Below, piece after piece: positions 1 through 9,011 of a DNA stretch of 64,000 nucleotides. Where the stretch lies: assembly GCA_038561985.1 (NCBI GenBank), contig CP073276.1, positions 1,736,001 to 1,800,000 on the forward strand, read 5' to 3'. The notes below the pieces were generated by a model. That model was not told where the DNA came from. It saw only the letters and a program-made list of their open reading frames with translations, and searched no databases. The position numbers and the translations under genes are program-made. How positions within the stretch are numbered: position 1 is the stretch's first letter; every line of letters starts with the position of its first letter. Origin of the DNA: Petrimonas sulfuriphila (GTDB lineage: Bacteria; Bacteroidota; Bacteroidia; Bacteroidales; Dysgonomonadaceae).

Positions 1-1313
1 ACTTTGCCAAAGGGCATCAGTTCGGATTCTTCCCCGCTTATTCTGCCGCGTGGAACATCGCGGAGGAGCAGTTTGTGAAAGACCGTATCGATTGGCTGGG
101 AATGCTCAAGATCCGGTATTCTTACGGTGAAGTGGGAACCGATAACTCCTCATCCCGTTTTCCCTACCTGGCCGATTTCGGAAACTACAGCAGGAACACA
201 CCGGCAGGCGATCAGGATGTTTATTACAACTGGGGCGACCTGAACAGTGCTTTCGGGTATCCGGGATTGACCTATACCCGGGTATCCTCCAACAACGTAA
301 CTTGGGAGATTGCCAAAAAACACGACCTGGGAGTAGACCTTTACTTGTGGGGAGACAAGTTTGGACTGACAGTCGACTACTTCGACGAAAAGCGGGACGG
401 CATCTATATGGTCCGATCCTATCTGCCCGACATGGTGGGTATCCAGGGTGCAAACCCCTCCGCCAACGTGGGCAGTGTGAAAACCAACGGGTTCGACGGG
501 AACTTCAAGCTGGATCAGAAAATGGCTGATGTGGCGCTGCAGATCCGCGGCAACTTCACCTATAGCAAGAACGAGATCACCGAAGCCGATGAGATGGTGA
601 ACCGTTATCCCTACCTCCGTCGCACCGGCTATCGTGTGGATCAGGCAAAGGGTTTGATCGCCCTGGGCCTGTTCAAGGATTATGAAGATATCCGCAACAG
701 CCCCCGCCAGGACTTCAGTGATCCCAGGGACGTCATGCCCGGCGACATCAAGTATAAGGATATCAATGGAGACGGCATCATCAACAACGATGATATTGTA
801 CCTATTGGCTCTACCACACGGCCCAACCTTATTTACGGCCTCGGCCTTTCTGCCACATGGAGGGGTTTTGACTTTAACCTCCATTTCCAGGGGGCGGGCA
901 AATCCCACTTCTTCATCAACGGGTTTACCGTTTATCCTTTTGTCAACGGAGAGTGGGGCAACATCCTCGAAGAGATGGCCAACTCCAACCGCTGGATACT
1001 GGGTGTCAACGAAGACCCCGATGCCGAGTATCCCCGGTTGAGCTATGGCGGCAACGCCAACAACTACCGTGCCTCTACCTACTGGTTGCGCGACGGCTCC
1101 TACGTTCGGCTGAAGACGCTGGAGATGGGATACACCCTGCCCAAGGTATTGACTACCCGGATGTATATGGACAAGGTGCGGATACATATTATCGGGCAGA
1201 ACCTATTGACATTTTCGAAATTCAAATTATGGGATCCGGAGATGGGAAGTTCCAACGGCATGAAGTATCCGTTGGGGAAAACAATTACATTCGGGTTAAC
1301 AGTCAATATTTAA
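1..1313 (+). CDS. SusC/RagA-family TonB-dependent outer-membrane receptor, C-terminal part
   Basis: The reading frame is open from the first bases of the window (first complete codon at base 3), so the N-terminal signal peptide, carboxypeptidase-like domain and plug lie outside. What remains is about 437 residues of a SusC/RagA beta-barrel. The frame opens with GFFPAYSAAWNIAEEQF, the characteristic SusC-type motif, and ends in an aromatic-containing strand (ITFGLTVNI) typical of an outer-membrane barrel C-terminus. SusC proteins import oligosaccharides or peptides across the outer membrane with a SusD lipoprotein lid. The susD-like gene starts 12 bases downstream, which supports this assignment. 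The substrate cannot be told from this fragment. Confidence 0.93.
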   Translation, partial: FAKGHQFGFFPAYSAAWNIAEEQFVKDRIDWLGMLKIRYSYGEVGTDNSSSRFPYLADFGNYSRNTPAGDQDVYYNWGDLNSAFGYPGLTYTRVSSNNVTWEIAKKHDLGVDLYLWGDKFGLTVDYFDEKRDGIYMVRSYLPDMVGIQGANPSANVGSVKTNGFDGNFKLDQKMADVALQIRGNFTYSKNEITEADEMVNRYPYLRRTGYRVDQAKGLIALGLFKDYEDIRNSPRQDFSDPRDVMPGDIKYKDINGDGIINNDDIVPIGSTTRPNLIYGLGLSATWRGFDFNLHFQGAGKSHFFINGFTVYPFVNGEWGNILEEMANSNRWILGVNEDPDAEYPRLSYGGNANNYRASTYWLRDGSYVRLKTLEMGYTLPKVLTTRMYMDKVRIHIIGQNLLTFSKFKLWDPEMGSSNGMKYPLGKTITFGLTVNI

Positions 1314-1325
1314 ATAGAAAAAAAG

Positions 1326-3350
1326 ATGAGAAAAAATATACTATTCAGCGTAATAATCTACATCGGAGCCTTTGTATTGTCCTGCTCCGATTACCTCGAT
1401 GTGGAGCGTTATTTTAACGACCGGCAGGACCTGGAACGCATCTTCAACAGCAGGGACTATACCGAGCAATGGCTGGCCAACGCTTACTACCAGCTTCTTT
1501 CCTATAACCTGGAGATCGGACACGTACGCTTTACCCTCACCAATTACTCCGATGATATGATCTTCACGGAAGGCGGTGCCGGCATCTCATACTCCAACTA
1601 TAAATTCGGGCAGTACGGCCCCCAGTACGGAGGAAATGTCAATGCCCTGATTGCCCGTCCCTGGGATCAGTCGTACGAAGGTATCCGCCAGGCCTCCATC
1701 TTCCTGCAGCATGTCCACCCGGGTGCAGAGATCAGCGCAGAGATGTGCGAGGATCTGAAGGGGCAGGCTTACTTTATCCGCGGCTACCTCTACTGGCTGT
1801 TGTTGAGGAAATACGGGCCGGTGCCCATTCTACCCGACGAGGGACTCGACTATGAAGCTTCCTACGGCGAGCTGGCCTATCCGAGAAGTACGTATGATGA
1901 ATGCGCCGAGTATATTGCTGAACAGATGTTAATGGCAGCACAACTTCTGGAAAGTGACCGCAGCTCACGCAATGCATCGCGTCCCACCAAAGGAGCCGCA
2001 CTGGCCGTCCGTGCCAAGGCCTATCTCTACGCTGCCAGTCCGCTGATGAATGGTAATCCCGATATGTCCGGTTTTACCGATGATACGGGAAAACAACTCA
2101 TCTCCGGAGACTACGACGAGGAGAAATGGGCAAAAGCCGCTGCAGCAGCCCTCGACGTGATCAGACTGAACAAATATGAAATTTATGTGGCACCCAAACG
2201 AAGCAGCGGAGGACTTTGGGGAGCCTATCCCAAAACAATTGAACCGCCTTACCATCCGGTATATTCGGAGCGCGGATGGAAGGATAGGGGATGGAAGGAT
2301 ATCGATCCGCTCGATTCTTACCGTGCCCTGTTCAACGGCGACCTCTACGTATCGGAAAACCCCGAGCTTATCTTCTCGCGCGGAGATAATCAGCTGCACG
2401 ACGAATATGGCATTCAGTCCATGTCTCGCCACCAGATGCCTGTCAGCAAGGCAGGCGGTTGGAACTGCCACGGCATCACGGGTAAACAGTGCGATGCCTA
2501 TGCGATGAACGATGGGAAGCCGTTCGACCGTGCTACCAGCTTGAAAGGCTTTACGCAGGCCGACGGCGAATACCCCTACTTGAGGAAAGATGTCTGGCTC
2601 GAATATGCCAACCGGGAACCGCGGTTTTACGCTTCGGTAGCCTTCAACGGTGCGCACTGGGCCTGCACCAGCGCCAAGGATGCCAATAACCGGGACTTTC
2701 AGACGTTTTACTATTACGGGGAAGACGACGGCCGTAAGATCGTGAGTACAGACGACCGGTGGATACCCACCGGCATAGGCATGATGAAGTATGTAAACCC
2801 CAAGGAAAGCTACAAGGACGGAACGGTATATCCGAAAGTGGATCCGGCCATCCGTTATGCCGATATCCTGCTCATGTATGCCGAGGCACTCAATGAATTA
2901 ACGTCTGTCTATCAGATAAAATCCTGGGACGGTAGCGAGACATATACCGTGTCCCGCGATATTGCAGCCATGAAAGCGGTTGTTCTCCCTGTACGACTAC
3001 GGGCTGGTCTACCCAACTACGATGAGATCGGCATGGGTGATCCCTTTGTTAATCCCGATGAATTGAGAGAGCTCCTCAAACGTGAACGGCAGGTCGAGTT
3101 TCTGGGAGAAAACCAGCGCTATTACGACCTTCGTCGCTGGAAAGACGCGCCCGAGGAAGAGAGTCAGATGATTTACGGTTGCAACACCACCGTTCCGAGA
3201 GAATACCGAGACTTCTTCCATGAACAGGTTGTCGTACCCAGTGTACAGACCTCATGGTCCACAAAAAAATATTTCTGGCCCGTTTCTTACGATGAACTGA
3301 AACGCAATGCCCGCCTTACACAGGCTCCGGGATGGCCATCTTTTGATTAA
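1326..3350 (+). CDS. SusD/RagB-family nutrient-binding outer-membrane lipoprotein
   Basis: This 674-residue protein has a lipoprotein signal (MRKNILFSVIIYIGAFVLSC, with Cys about residue 20) followed by SDYLDVE, a common start of mature SusD proteins. The later segment AIRYADILLMYAEALNE and the C-terminal LLKRERQVEFLGENQRYYDLRRW are hallmark RagB/SusD sequences (tetratricopeptide-like core and C-terminal SusD domain). SusD proteins sit on the SusC barrel and capture glycans at the surface. It follows the SusC gene by 12 bases and precedes another lipoprotein gene by 24, so the three are probably one transcript. It is somewhat longer than starch SusD (about 550 residues) but within the family range. 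The ligand is unknown. Confidence 0.95.
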   Translation: MRKNILFSVIIYIGAFVLSCSDYLDVERYFNDRQDLERIFNSRDYTEQWLANAYYQLLSYNLEIGHVRFTLTNYSDDMIFTEGGAGISYSNYKFGQYGPQYGGNVNALIARPWDQSYEGIRQASIFLQHVHPGAEISAEMCEDLKGQAYFIRGYLYWLLLRKYGPVPILPDEGLDYEASYGELAYPRSTYDECAEYIAEQMLMAAQLLESDRSSRNASRPTKGAALAVRAKAYLYAASPLMNGNPDMSGFTDDTGKQLISGDYDEEKWAKAAAAALDVIRLNKYEIYVAPKRSSGGLWGAYPKTIEPPYHPVYSERGWKDRGWKDIDPLDSYRALFNGDLYVSENPELIFSRGDNQLHDEYGIQSMSRHQMPVSKAGGWNCHGITGKQCDAYAMNDGKPFDRATSLKGFTQADGEYPYLRKDVWLEYANREPRFYASVAFNGAHWACTSAKDANNRDFQTFYYYGEDDGRKIVSTDDRWIPTGIGMMKYVNPKESYKDGTVYPKVDPAIRYADILLMYAEALNELTSVYQIKSWDGSETYTVSRDIAAMKAVVLPVRLRAGLPNYDEIGMGDPFVNPDELRELLKRERQVEFLGENQRYYDLRRWKDAPEEESQMIYGCNTTVPREYRDFFHEQVVVPSVQTSWSTKKYFWPVSYDELKRNARLTQAPGWPSFD

Positions 3351-3374
3351 TTCAACATAAACAGCAAATAAATA

Positions 3375-4400
3375 ATGAGACACATATCTATTTTTACGAT
3401 CCTGTTGCTGGGTGGTCTCTTTGTGGTGACCGGTTGCAACAATGAGTGGGAAGAAGAGTTGTACACCCGGATGATATCCCTGAAAGCCCCGATCAACAGG
3501 GATGACGTATCGGTAATTTATTTAAGGTATCAGCCCGATAGCCTGCAGGTCACCTACAAGTTGCCGGTGATCGTGAGCGGCTCAAAAACCAACGACCGCG
3601 ATTATTCCGTCCGCATCGACGTGGATAACGATACGTTGAACCAGTTGAACTTCGGTAGATATGCTGCCCGGAGCGATCTGTATTACAAACAGCTGCCGGA
3701 AGAGTTTTTTGAATTGCCTTCGAAGACCTGCCGGATTCCCTCCGGTGCCGATGTGGCGTTCTTTCCCATACACTTCAACTTTTCGGGGTTGGACCTGGTG
3801 GAGAAATGGGTCTTGCCCCTGACCATCCTGCCCGATCCGTCCTATACGCTGAACACCTATAAAGGCCGGCAGAAAGCGTTGCTCTGGATCATGCCTTTTA
3901 ACGATTACTCGGGAATCTACAATGCCGCCAGCATGTATGTTTACTTTGGGGACAACACCACCAAGTACATGACCGCCAGCACCCGGGAAGCCCGGGTTGT
4001 GGATGAAAACACCGTATTTTTTTATGCCGGCATCACGGAGGAGCTGGCAGAGAACAGGGGCGATTTTAAGGTGAAGTGCGAATTTCTGGAACCGGATGAG
4101 GTGACGGAAGTTGAAGCCACGGGCCTCTATCTGAAGAAAGGGAGGTTGGTATTGACAGCCGAGAATCCCGCGCTGGAATTTGAAGTGATTGGCGAGCCGA
4201 CGTATGAAATAAAGGAAGAGCTGGATATCGACCGTCCGCACATCATCAAGCGTTTCTTTACGTTAACGATGGAGTACCGCTACAAAGATCCCGTTTCCAG
4301 TGAAAACATGGTCTTCCCCTACAGATGTAAAGGCACCATGCTGATGCAGCGCAACGTGAGCACACTGGTTCCGGACGAAGACCAGGCAATATTTTGGTAA
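3375..4400 (+). CDS. DUF1735/DUF4973-like surface lipoprotein of the SusCD locus
   Basis: This 341-residue protein begins with a lipoprotein signal (MRHISIFTILLLGGLFVVTGC, Cys at residue 21). The N-terminal part, with VIYLRYQPDSLQVTYKLPVIVSGS and a later segment ending in VLPLTILPD, resembles the immunoglobulin-like DUF1735/BT_3987-type domain that often follows SusD in Bacteroidales. The C-terminal part (NDYSGIYNAASMYVYFG onward) looks like the DUF4361/DUF4973-type ligand-binding half. Such proteins are usually surface glycan-binding proteins. It lies 24 bases after the SusD gene on the same strand. The fold assignment is from pattern recognition, and no binding residues can be named. Confidence 0.75.
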   Translation: MRHISIFTILLLGGLFVVTGCNNEWEEELYTRMISLKAPINRDDVSVIYLRYQPDSLQVTYKLPVIVSGSKTNDRDYSVRIDVDNDTLNQLNFGRYAARSDLYYKQLPEEFFELPSKTCRIPSGADVAFFPIHFNFSGLDLVEKWVLPLTILPDPSYTLNTYKGRQKALLWIMPFNDYSGIYNAASMYVYFGDNTTKYMTASTREARVVDENTVFFYAGITEELAENRGDFKVKCEFLEPDEVTEVEATGLYLKKGRLVLTAENPALEFEVIGEPTYEIKEELDIDRPHIIKRFFTLTMEYRYKDPVSSENMVFPYRCKGTMLMQRNVSTLVPDEDQAIFW

Positions 4401-4500
4401 GTACCTCTCCGGTGTTCCTGTTCAGCAAGCGCCATGTTCTTCTCTTTTCTTGTTCCATGTTTCGATGAACTCAAATACCAGGATATTGTATTCTGCAAAT

Positions 4501-4833
4501 ATGTATAAAATGATTGCAAGGCAAATTGCTCCCATATTACAAAAACGGTTGGAGAAATTTCCGATTCTTTCTTTAACCGGGCCACGACAATCAGGTAAAA
4601 GTGCCCTGTTGAAAAACTGTTTTCCTGAATACCAGTACTATAATCTGGAGAGGGCAGACTATCGCCAGTTGATGTTGACCTATCCGGTAGGATTTTTCCA
4701 AAATCAGGGTGAGCGAGTCATATTCGACGAAGCACGGCAAGTACCCGAGTTGTTCAGCTATCTTCAGGTAATATCGGATGAGAGAGGTACTGCCAGAAGA
4801 CACCATCAAAGGAATCATATCCCTTTGATGTAG
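4501..4833 (+). pseudogene. N-terminal fragment of an AAA ATPase with lost DUF4143 half
   Basis: The frame encodes a clear start of the AAA_14/DUF4143 ATPase family: MYKMIARQIAPILQKRLEKF, then a Walker A motif GPRQSGKSALL and a Walker B-like VIFDEARQVP, ending at FSYLQVISDERG. Intact relatives run to about 380-400 residues. Here similarity stops after DERG and the frame ends about 15 residues later. The rest of the ATPase domain and the whole C-terminal domain are missing, and the next gene is on the opposite strand. An upstream ATG at 4450 in the same frame is possible, but 4501 matches the usual family start. I call it a relic; it is unlikely to be functional. Confidence 0.8.
4804..4830. 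repeat. 27-bp perfect-armed inverted repeat at the broken end of the ATPase relic
   Basis: CATCAAAGG (4804-4812) is complementary to CCTTTGATG (4822-4830), with a 9-base loop. There is no T-run on either side, so it is not a standard intrinsic terminator, although it lies just past the stop codon of the minus-strand gene ending at 4851. It sits close to the point where homology to the AAA ATPase stops. Confidence 0.5.
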
Positions 4834-4850
4834 GTGCTGATGTGCCAATC

Positions 4851-6218
4851 TCATGCAAACCGAGGGTCGGTCTCCTTGTCGTCGGCAGAAACATGCAAGC
4901 TGAGGTTTAACAAGGAAGATTTCCATTCATCCGGGTCATAAGTACCACCCAGCCAATAAAGATATTCCTCCCGTTCCGGATCATCCGGGTCGTTCAGTAT
5001 CTGCAGCATCTGCTGATATCCGTGTACACCGCCACAATCCTCCGGGGGACATCTTCGCGCTCCCTCCGTGCAGACCCTATATTCACGCCCCTCCTGCGGG
5101 ATCGTCATTTCTTCCAGTTCGATGTCATGCTGCCAGTTATCACCGAAGTCGTACCGGTAGATCATCCTGTCGCCACTCTCTTTGAGCAGGTCTGCAATCA
5201 TCATACCACCATATTGGACCGACGGCAGCTCCTCATCCACCACATTGGTGTAGCAAACCTCTTCTTTTTCAAACTCATGCAGGTGCGCGTCCTCCCATCC
5301 CATGGTGTACTGGATCAGGTAATGCAGATCGCTCAGCAGCATGGATGAAGGCACCTGTATGCGTCTCCACACCGGGGGATTGGTACCTCTCAAGGTGATC
5401 TTCAGCGTGTAGATCTTCAGCTCGGGGCTCATCCTCACACCAATCCGGTCATAGTCGTCCCTGATGGAAATCATCCTGTCGAAGAGCGGAGTCGGTTGGA
5501 TTGTCATGATCATCCGATTCTCCTCCCTGTTCCATTTCTGGTCGGTGGTTACAAGTCCAAACAGCTCCATGAAGTTCTGGTACGTCCTGAACAGGTAACA
5601 GTCGATGCTCCTCATGCCCTCATAGACATCGGGGCGGATATCGAAATACCCCTTCGCGTAATCCATGTCCGAGGGCGATTCCCCCGGCATCTGTCTGCGC
5701 ACCCTGTCGAACACCAGGAGTGAAAGTCCGGCATCCCGAAAGCCCAATCCTGGGGCAGACTCATAGCCATCATATCGGCCGAGGTCGAACAGGTGTACGA
5801 AATCACGGATAAGCGTCTCCAGCAGCAACTGCCGGTCTGCGAGCAGCTTCTCCCCCTTCTTGGTCATCAAAAGAGCATTATTCCGTTTGCGGATGATCCC
5901 CGACACCGTTACCAGGTCGCGTGCAATCATCACGAACTGCGCGTCGGTCTCCTTGATTCTCTTATCGGGATACTTCGTGTAGTACCAGTCGCGGACACCC
6001 GTCAGGTACATCTCCCTGACCACTTTCAGCGGCAGGTTACCCGTGTTGGTCAGCTGCAAGGTACCGTTCTCCTCCCTGATAAATTGGCACAGGCAGACAA
6101 CCTGCCTGAGGATGGGGATCTGTTCGAGGTCATCCTCATCCAGCCTGTTTAACCCGATCACCCCTTTCGGATAAAAGGCGGTAACCATGATCCGTTCAAT
6201 AATGTGTGGTAAGATCAT
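4851..6218 (-). CDS. pRiA4b ORF-3 family protein (IS1096 TnpR-like domain)
   Basis: This is a 455-residue protein. Its C-terminal third carries the pRiA4b ORF-3-like domain: IYTLKITLRGTNPPVWRRIQ, LHYLIQYTMGWEDAHLHEF, YRYDFGDNWQHDIELE, a CPPEDCGGVHGY segment and YDPDEW near the end. These are the usual signatures of this family, whose biochemical role is not established. The N-terminal 260 residues are not recognised beyond a mixed helical appearance. The gene is transcribed away from the abiE-like pair, and a good minus-strand -7 box (TATCTTTG) lies 31-38 bases upstream of the ATG. It has no obvious operon partner; the frame looks intact. Confidence 0.8.
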   Translation of the reverse strand: MILPHIIERIMVTAFYPKGVIGLNRLDEDDLEQIPILRQVVCLCQFIREENGTLQLTNTGNLPLKVVREMYLTGVRDWYYTKYPDKRIKETDAQFVMIARDLVTVSGIIRKRNNALLMTKKGEKLLADRQLLLETLIRDFVHLFDLGRYDGYESAPGLGFRDAGLSLLVFDRVRRQMPGESPSDMDYAKGYFDIRPDVYEGMRSIDCYLFRTYQNFMELFGLVTTDQKWNREENRMIMTIQPTPLFDRMISIRDDYDRIGVRMSPELKIYTLKITLRGTNPPVWRRIQVPSSMLLSDLHYLIQYTMGWEDAHLHEFEKEEVCYTNVVDEELPSVQYGGMMIADLLKESGDRMIYRYDFGDNWQHDIELEEMTIPQEGREYRVCTEGARRCPPEDCGGVHGYQQMLQILNDPDDPEREEYLYWLGGTYDPDEWKSSLLNLSLHVSADDKETDPRFA

Positions 6219-6248
6219 CGTGGTAAGTCTCTAATCGGTGAATAATTA

Positions 6249-6256
6249 CAAAGATA
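6249..6256 (-). promoter_or_regulatory. Bacteroidota -7 box for the pRiA4b ORF-3 gene
   Basis: The minus strand reads TATCTTTG, an exact match to the TAnnTTTG -7 consensus of Bacteroidota sigma-ABfr promoters, about 30 bases upstream of the ATG at 6218. I see no clear -33 box at the normal distance. Confidence 0.5.
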
Positions 6257-6277
6257 GGAAATCTATTCCGCATATTA

Positions 6278-6309
6278 TTTGGACAAATCAGCGTTATTTC
6301 ATAATTTTG
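6278..6309 (+). promoter_or_regulatory. Promoter of the abiEi-abiEii pair
   Basis: TTTG at 6278-6281 (-33 box) and TAATTTTG at 6302-6309 (-7 box) are 20 bases apart, matching the Bacteroidota TTTG-N19/20-TAnnTTTG pattern. The ATG follows at 6335, leaving a leader of about 20 bases. It is back to back with the promoter of the divergent gene. Confidence 0.6.
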
Positions 6310-6334
6310 TGAACTGAACATTGAAATTAATCCA

Positions 6335-6913
6335 ATGAATAGTTCTCGAAATAAGGACTTAATTTTGTCTGTTTTCAGCGATACACGAACTGTGTTCTCG
6401 CTGAACGATGTTGCCATGCTCATCGGAGAGAGCGAATTTAAGAAGCTGAATGAGCGATTGAATTATTATGTCCGCAAAGGGAAGCTGCTTCGTCCGCGAA
6501 AGGGCATTTACGCCAAACCCGGATATAAACCCGAAGAGTTGGCCTGTACGCTTTACACTCCATCTTACATCTCGCTTGAATATGTACTGCAAAAGGCCGG
6601 CATTGTCTTTCAATATGATGAACGGATAACCGTGGTCAGCTATTTGAGCCGCAGTGTAGATATCGAAGGCCGCATTTATGCCTATCGAAAAATCAAGGGA
6701 GAGATCCTGATTGTCACGCAGGGTATCATCCAAACCGGTAATGTAAACATTGCCATACCTGAACGTGCCTTTCTGGACATTTTGTATTTGAATAAGGAAT
6801 ACTATTTCGACAACCTGACTCCCCTGGACAAAAATTTAATAACCAAACTTTTGCCGGAATATAATTCCAACACTCTTACGGCAAAAGTAAAAAAACTGTT
6901 TGCAAATGGTTAG
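6335..6913 (+). CDS. AbiEi-type antitoxin / transcriptional regulator
   Basis: This 192-residue protein has an N-terminal winged-helix region (VFSLNDVAMLIGESEFKKLNERLNYYVRKGKL, then LRPRKGIYAKPGYKPEELA) typical of AbiEi antitoxins of type IV toxin-antitoxin systems, followed by the usual SYISLEYVLQKAGIVFQY and IPERAFLDILYL segments. AbiEi represses its own operon and neutralises the AbiEii nucleotidyltransferase. The stop overlaps the start of the downstream gene by 14 bases, as expected for translational coupling of this pair. An upstream promoter is visible at 6278-6309. Family identity is good; antiphage function is inferred from the family. Confidence 0.85.
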   Translation: MNSSRNKDLILSVFSDTRTVFSLNDVAMLIGESEFKKLNERLNYYVRKGKLLRPRKGIYAKPGYKPEELACTLYTPSYISLEYVLQKAGIVFQYDERITVVSYLSRSVDIEGRIYAYRKIKGEILIVTQGIIQTGNVNIAIPERAFLDILYLNKEYYFDNLTPLDKNLITKLLPEYNSNTLTAKVKKLFANG

Positions 6914-7604
6914 TATCAACAAACACAAATTTTTTCTGATGCAGATACTCAAAGATATCTATTCCGATATTGAGTTGGCAAACTGTCTTGGCTTTAAAGG
7001 CGGAACGGCGTTGATGTTCTTTTACGATCTGCCCCGTTTTTCGGTCGATTTGGATTTCAACCTGCTCAACCCTGCCAAAGAAAAAACGGTGTACGAAAAG
7101 GTGCGAAAAATTCTGTCGAAACAGGGTAAGATATTCGACGAGGCAATGAAGTTCTACGGTCCGATTATCGTATTGGATTATGGCATCGGCGAACGGAAAT
7201 TGAAAGTGGAAATATCCAACCGACAGTGGGACAACCGGTACGAAATAAAGAACTTGCTGGGTATCAACATGCAGGTAATGGTCGCTTCAGACATGTTTGC
7301 CCATAAACTCTGCGCCATGCTTGACCGTGGAGAAGTGACGAATCGCGATATCTTCGACAGTTGGTTTTTCATGCAGAAACAAACACCGATAAACAAAGAT
7401 ATTGTTGAGACACGTATGGCAATGCCACTAGCCGATTATATACAGAAATGTATCGGGCATCTCGAAAGCATGAGTGACCGGGGTATGTTGAATGGCTTAG
7501 GGGAATTAATGGATGAGGATATAAAGAAATTCGTTCGTTCCAAACTACGGACTGAAACTATATCCCTGCTTCGATTCTATAAAGAATTTCCGATTCTCGC
7601 ATAG
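6900..7604 (+). CDS. AbiEii/AbiGii-type nucleotidyltransferase toxin
   Basis: This 234-residue protein carries the AbiEii nucleotidyltransferase signature: FKGGTALMFFYDLPRFSVDLDF, with the GG-T/S motif and the metal-binding DLDF pair at about residues 38-57. The segment MVASDMFAHKLCAMLDRGEVTNRDIFDSWFF matches the conserved central region of the family (K in AHKLCAMLDR, then RDIFD). AbiEii enzymes add nucleotides to tRNA or other acceptors and arrest growth. The start may be ATG 6900 or ATG 6906; both lie inside the end of the antitoxin gene. The frame is complete. It converges with the wbuC gene, 15 bases away. Confidence 0.87.
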   Translation: MQMVSINKHKFFLMQILKDIYSDIELANCLGFKGGTALMFFYDLPRFSVDLDFNLLNPAKEKTVYEKVRKILSKQGKIFDEAMKFYGPIIVLDYGIGERKLKVEISNRQWDNRYEIKNLLGINMQVMVASDMFAHKLCAMLDRGEVTNRDIFDSWFFMQKQTPINKDIVETRMAMPLADYIQKCIGHLESMSDRGMLNGLGELMDEDIKKFVRSKLRTETISLLRFYKEFPILA

Positions 7605-7619
7605 TGTGAATGAACATTC

Positions 7620-8015
7620 CTATAACAGGATGATATCTTCCGGCCCTAGCGGCATATAAGGCCCGTCCTTCACCTCGAAGATCACGGTGCCGCTCTCCAG
7701 CACCTCCAGCGTGTGCCACTGTCCCGCCGGGATATGCACCCCGTACACCTTCTCTTCCGGATGAACTGTAAACGCATCGGTGAGTGTCCTGTCGTCATCA
7801 TAAAACAACACCCTGATGGACCCCCGCAGCACGATGTAAGTCTCCGCCGTATGGCGGTGTCGGTGTACCGGCAGCAACGTACCCGGCTCCAGCGCGTTCA
7901 GCAACCGCTGCGCCTTCGCCTCAAGGCTGTCGTGCAGGTTGAAATTCATGCGCAACCGCTCACTCCCCTTGGCCCGCTCCGTCACCTCATCCAGTAAATG
8001 ATCATCAATCAACAT
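7620..8015 (-). CDS. wbuC: WbuC-family cupin metalloprotein
   Basis: This 131-residue protein consists mostly of one cupin fold. It has HRHRHTAETYIVLRGSIRVLFYDD (first cupin motif with three His and a Glu) and the second motif around GVHIPAGQWHTLEV. This is the pattern of WbuC, a small cupin found at the end of O-antigen clusters that make L-FucNAc or L-QuiNAc. Its role is not established; metal binding is inferred from the His/Glu set. It is the last gene of the polysaccharide operon, 3 bases after the initiating glycosyltransferase gene. Length is close to the family norm. Reading beyond this point converges with abiEii. Confidence 0.85.
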   Translation of the reverse strand: MLIDDHLLDEVTERAKGSERLRMNFNLHDSLEAKAQRLLNALEPGTLLPVHRHRHTAETYIVLRGSIRVLFYDDDRTLTDAFTVHPEEKVYGVHIPAGQWHTLEVLESGTVIFEVKDGPYMPLGPEDIILL

Positions 8016-8018
8016 CCG

Positions 8019-8996
8019 TCAAACGTTATTTGTTTTCATCATTCTGAACTTTATCATGTAGACACCCATCAACAACAGCAGCAGGATCACGAAGATGCCC
8101 CACCCCATCGAAGGATAAAGCATCACGATCAGTGCCGAGCAGAGCAGCTGAACGATGAAGTAGATCACCGACACCACCCGGTGCGGCATCTTTTTCTCGT
8201 TCGCCAATATCTGGTAAAAATGAAGCCGATGCGCCTCCATGATGTTCTGCTTCAAATAGATACGATGCACGATGGTCATCACTGCATCCACGCCATACAC
8301 CATCAGGAAGCCCAGCCATATCAGGTTCTCCGTCTTCACGATCAGCAACAGCAACAAGGTCACGATCCAGAAGGCGATGGCCACGCTCCCCACGTCGCCC
8401 GCGAAGCACCTCGCCCTCTTCCGGAAATTGAAAAAGAGGAACACCACTGACGCCAGCATTGGGAACCATATAAGGTCCGGATGCACGAAGCTGCCGCAGG
8501 TCATATTCACGTATTGCAGCGATGCCAGCACCGCGATGCTGTAGAGGCCCGTGATCCCGTTGATGCCATCCATGAAGTTATAGGCATTCACGATGCCGAT
8601 GAAGACGATGTAACCAATCACGATGGCCCACCAGGGATAGATCCCGAACACCCCCGCCAGGTAAAAAGCGCAGCTCATTGCCAGCAGGTGAAACAGCAAC
8701 CGCACCCGCTGACCCAGGGTCACGATGTCATCCACAAAGCTCACCCCCGCGATCAGCGTGATGCCCGCGAAGAACCACATCCCCAGGGGAGAGAAATGAA
8801 ACAGCAGGAACAGCAGCGCCGCCACCCACCAGATGATCCCCCCACCCCTAATGGTGATGTAGTTGTGCGAGCTCCGCTCGTTCGGTTTGTCGATGATGTT
8901 AAACCAATCCGCAATCCGGAAATAAAAAAGTTCTGCCGCAAGCAGCAAAACCAGAACTAAACCATATGATAACAATGTAGCCATATTACATTTCAA
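8019..8996 (-). CDS. WbpL/WecA-like polyprenyl-phosphate HexNAc-1-phosphate transferase
   Basis: This 325-residue integral membrane protein has about ten hydrophobic segments. It shows MraY/WecA family motifs: PNERSSHNYITIRGGGI near residues 38-52 (PxxRSSH), VSFVDDI (the Asp-Asp pair), and NAYNFMDGINGI around residue 140. Members transfer HexNAc-1-phosphate, often D-FucNAc or D-QuiNAc for the WbpL branch, to undecaprenyl phosphate and so start a surface glycan unit at the inner membrane. The adjacent upstream gene encodes a WbpV-like reductase, which fits a WbpL-type donor. It is followed by wbuC within 3 bases. Confidence 0.88.
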   Translation of the reverse strand: MKCNMATLLSYGLVLVLLLAAELFYFRIADWFNIIDKPNERSSHNYITIRGGGIIWWVAALLFLLFHFSPLGMWFFAGITLIAGVSFVDDIVTLGQRVRLLFHLLAMSCAFYLAGVFGIYPWWAIVIGYIVFIGIVNAYNFMDGINGITGLYSIAVLASLQYVNMTCGSFVHPDLIWFPMLASVVFLFFNFRKRARCFAGDVGSVAIAFWIVTLLLLLIVKTENLIWLGFLMVYGVDAVMTIVHRIYLKQNIMEAHRLHFYQILANEKKMPHRVVSVIYFIVQLLCSALIVMLYPSMGWGIFVILLLLLMGVYMIKFRMMKTNNV

Positions 8997-9011
8997 GCGT
9001 TGAAATCTTTG

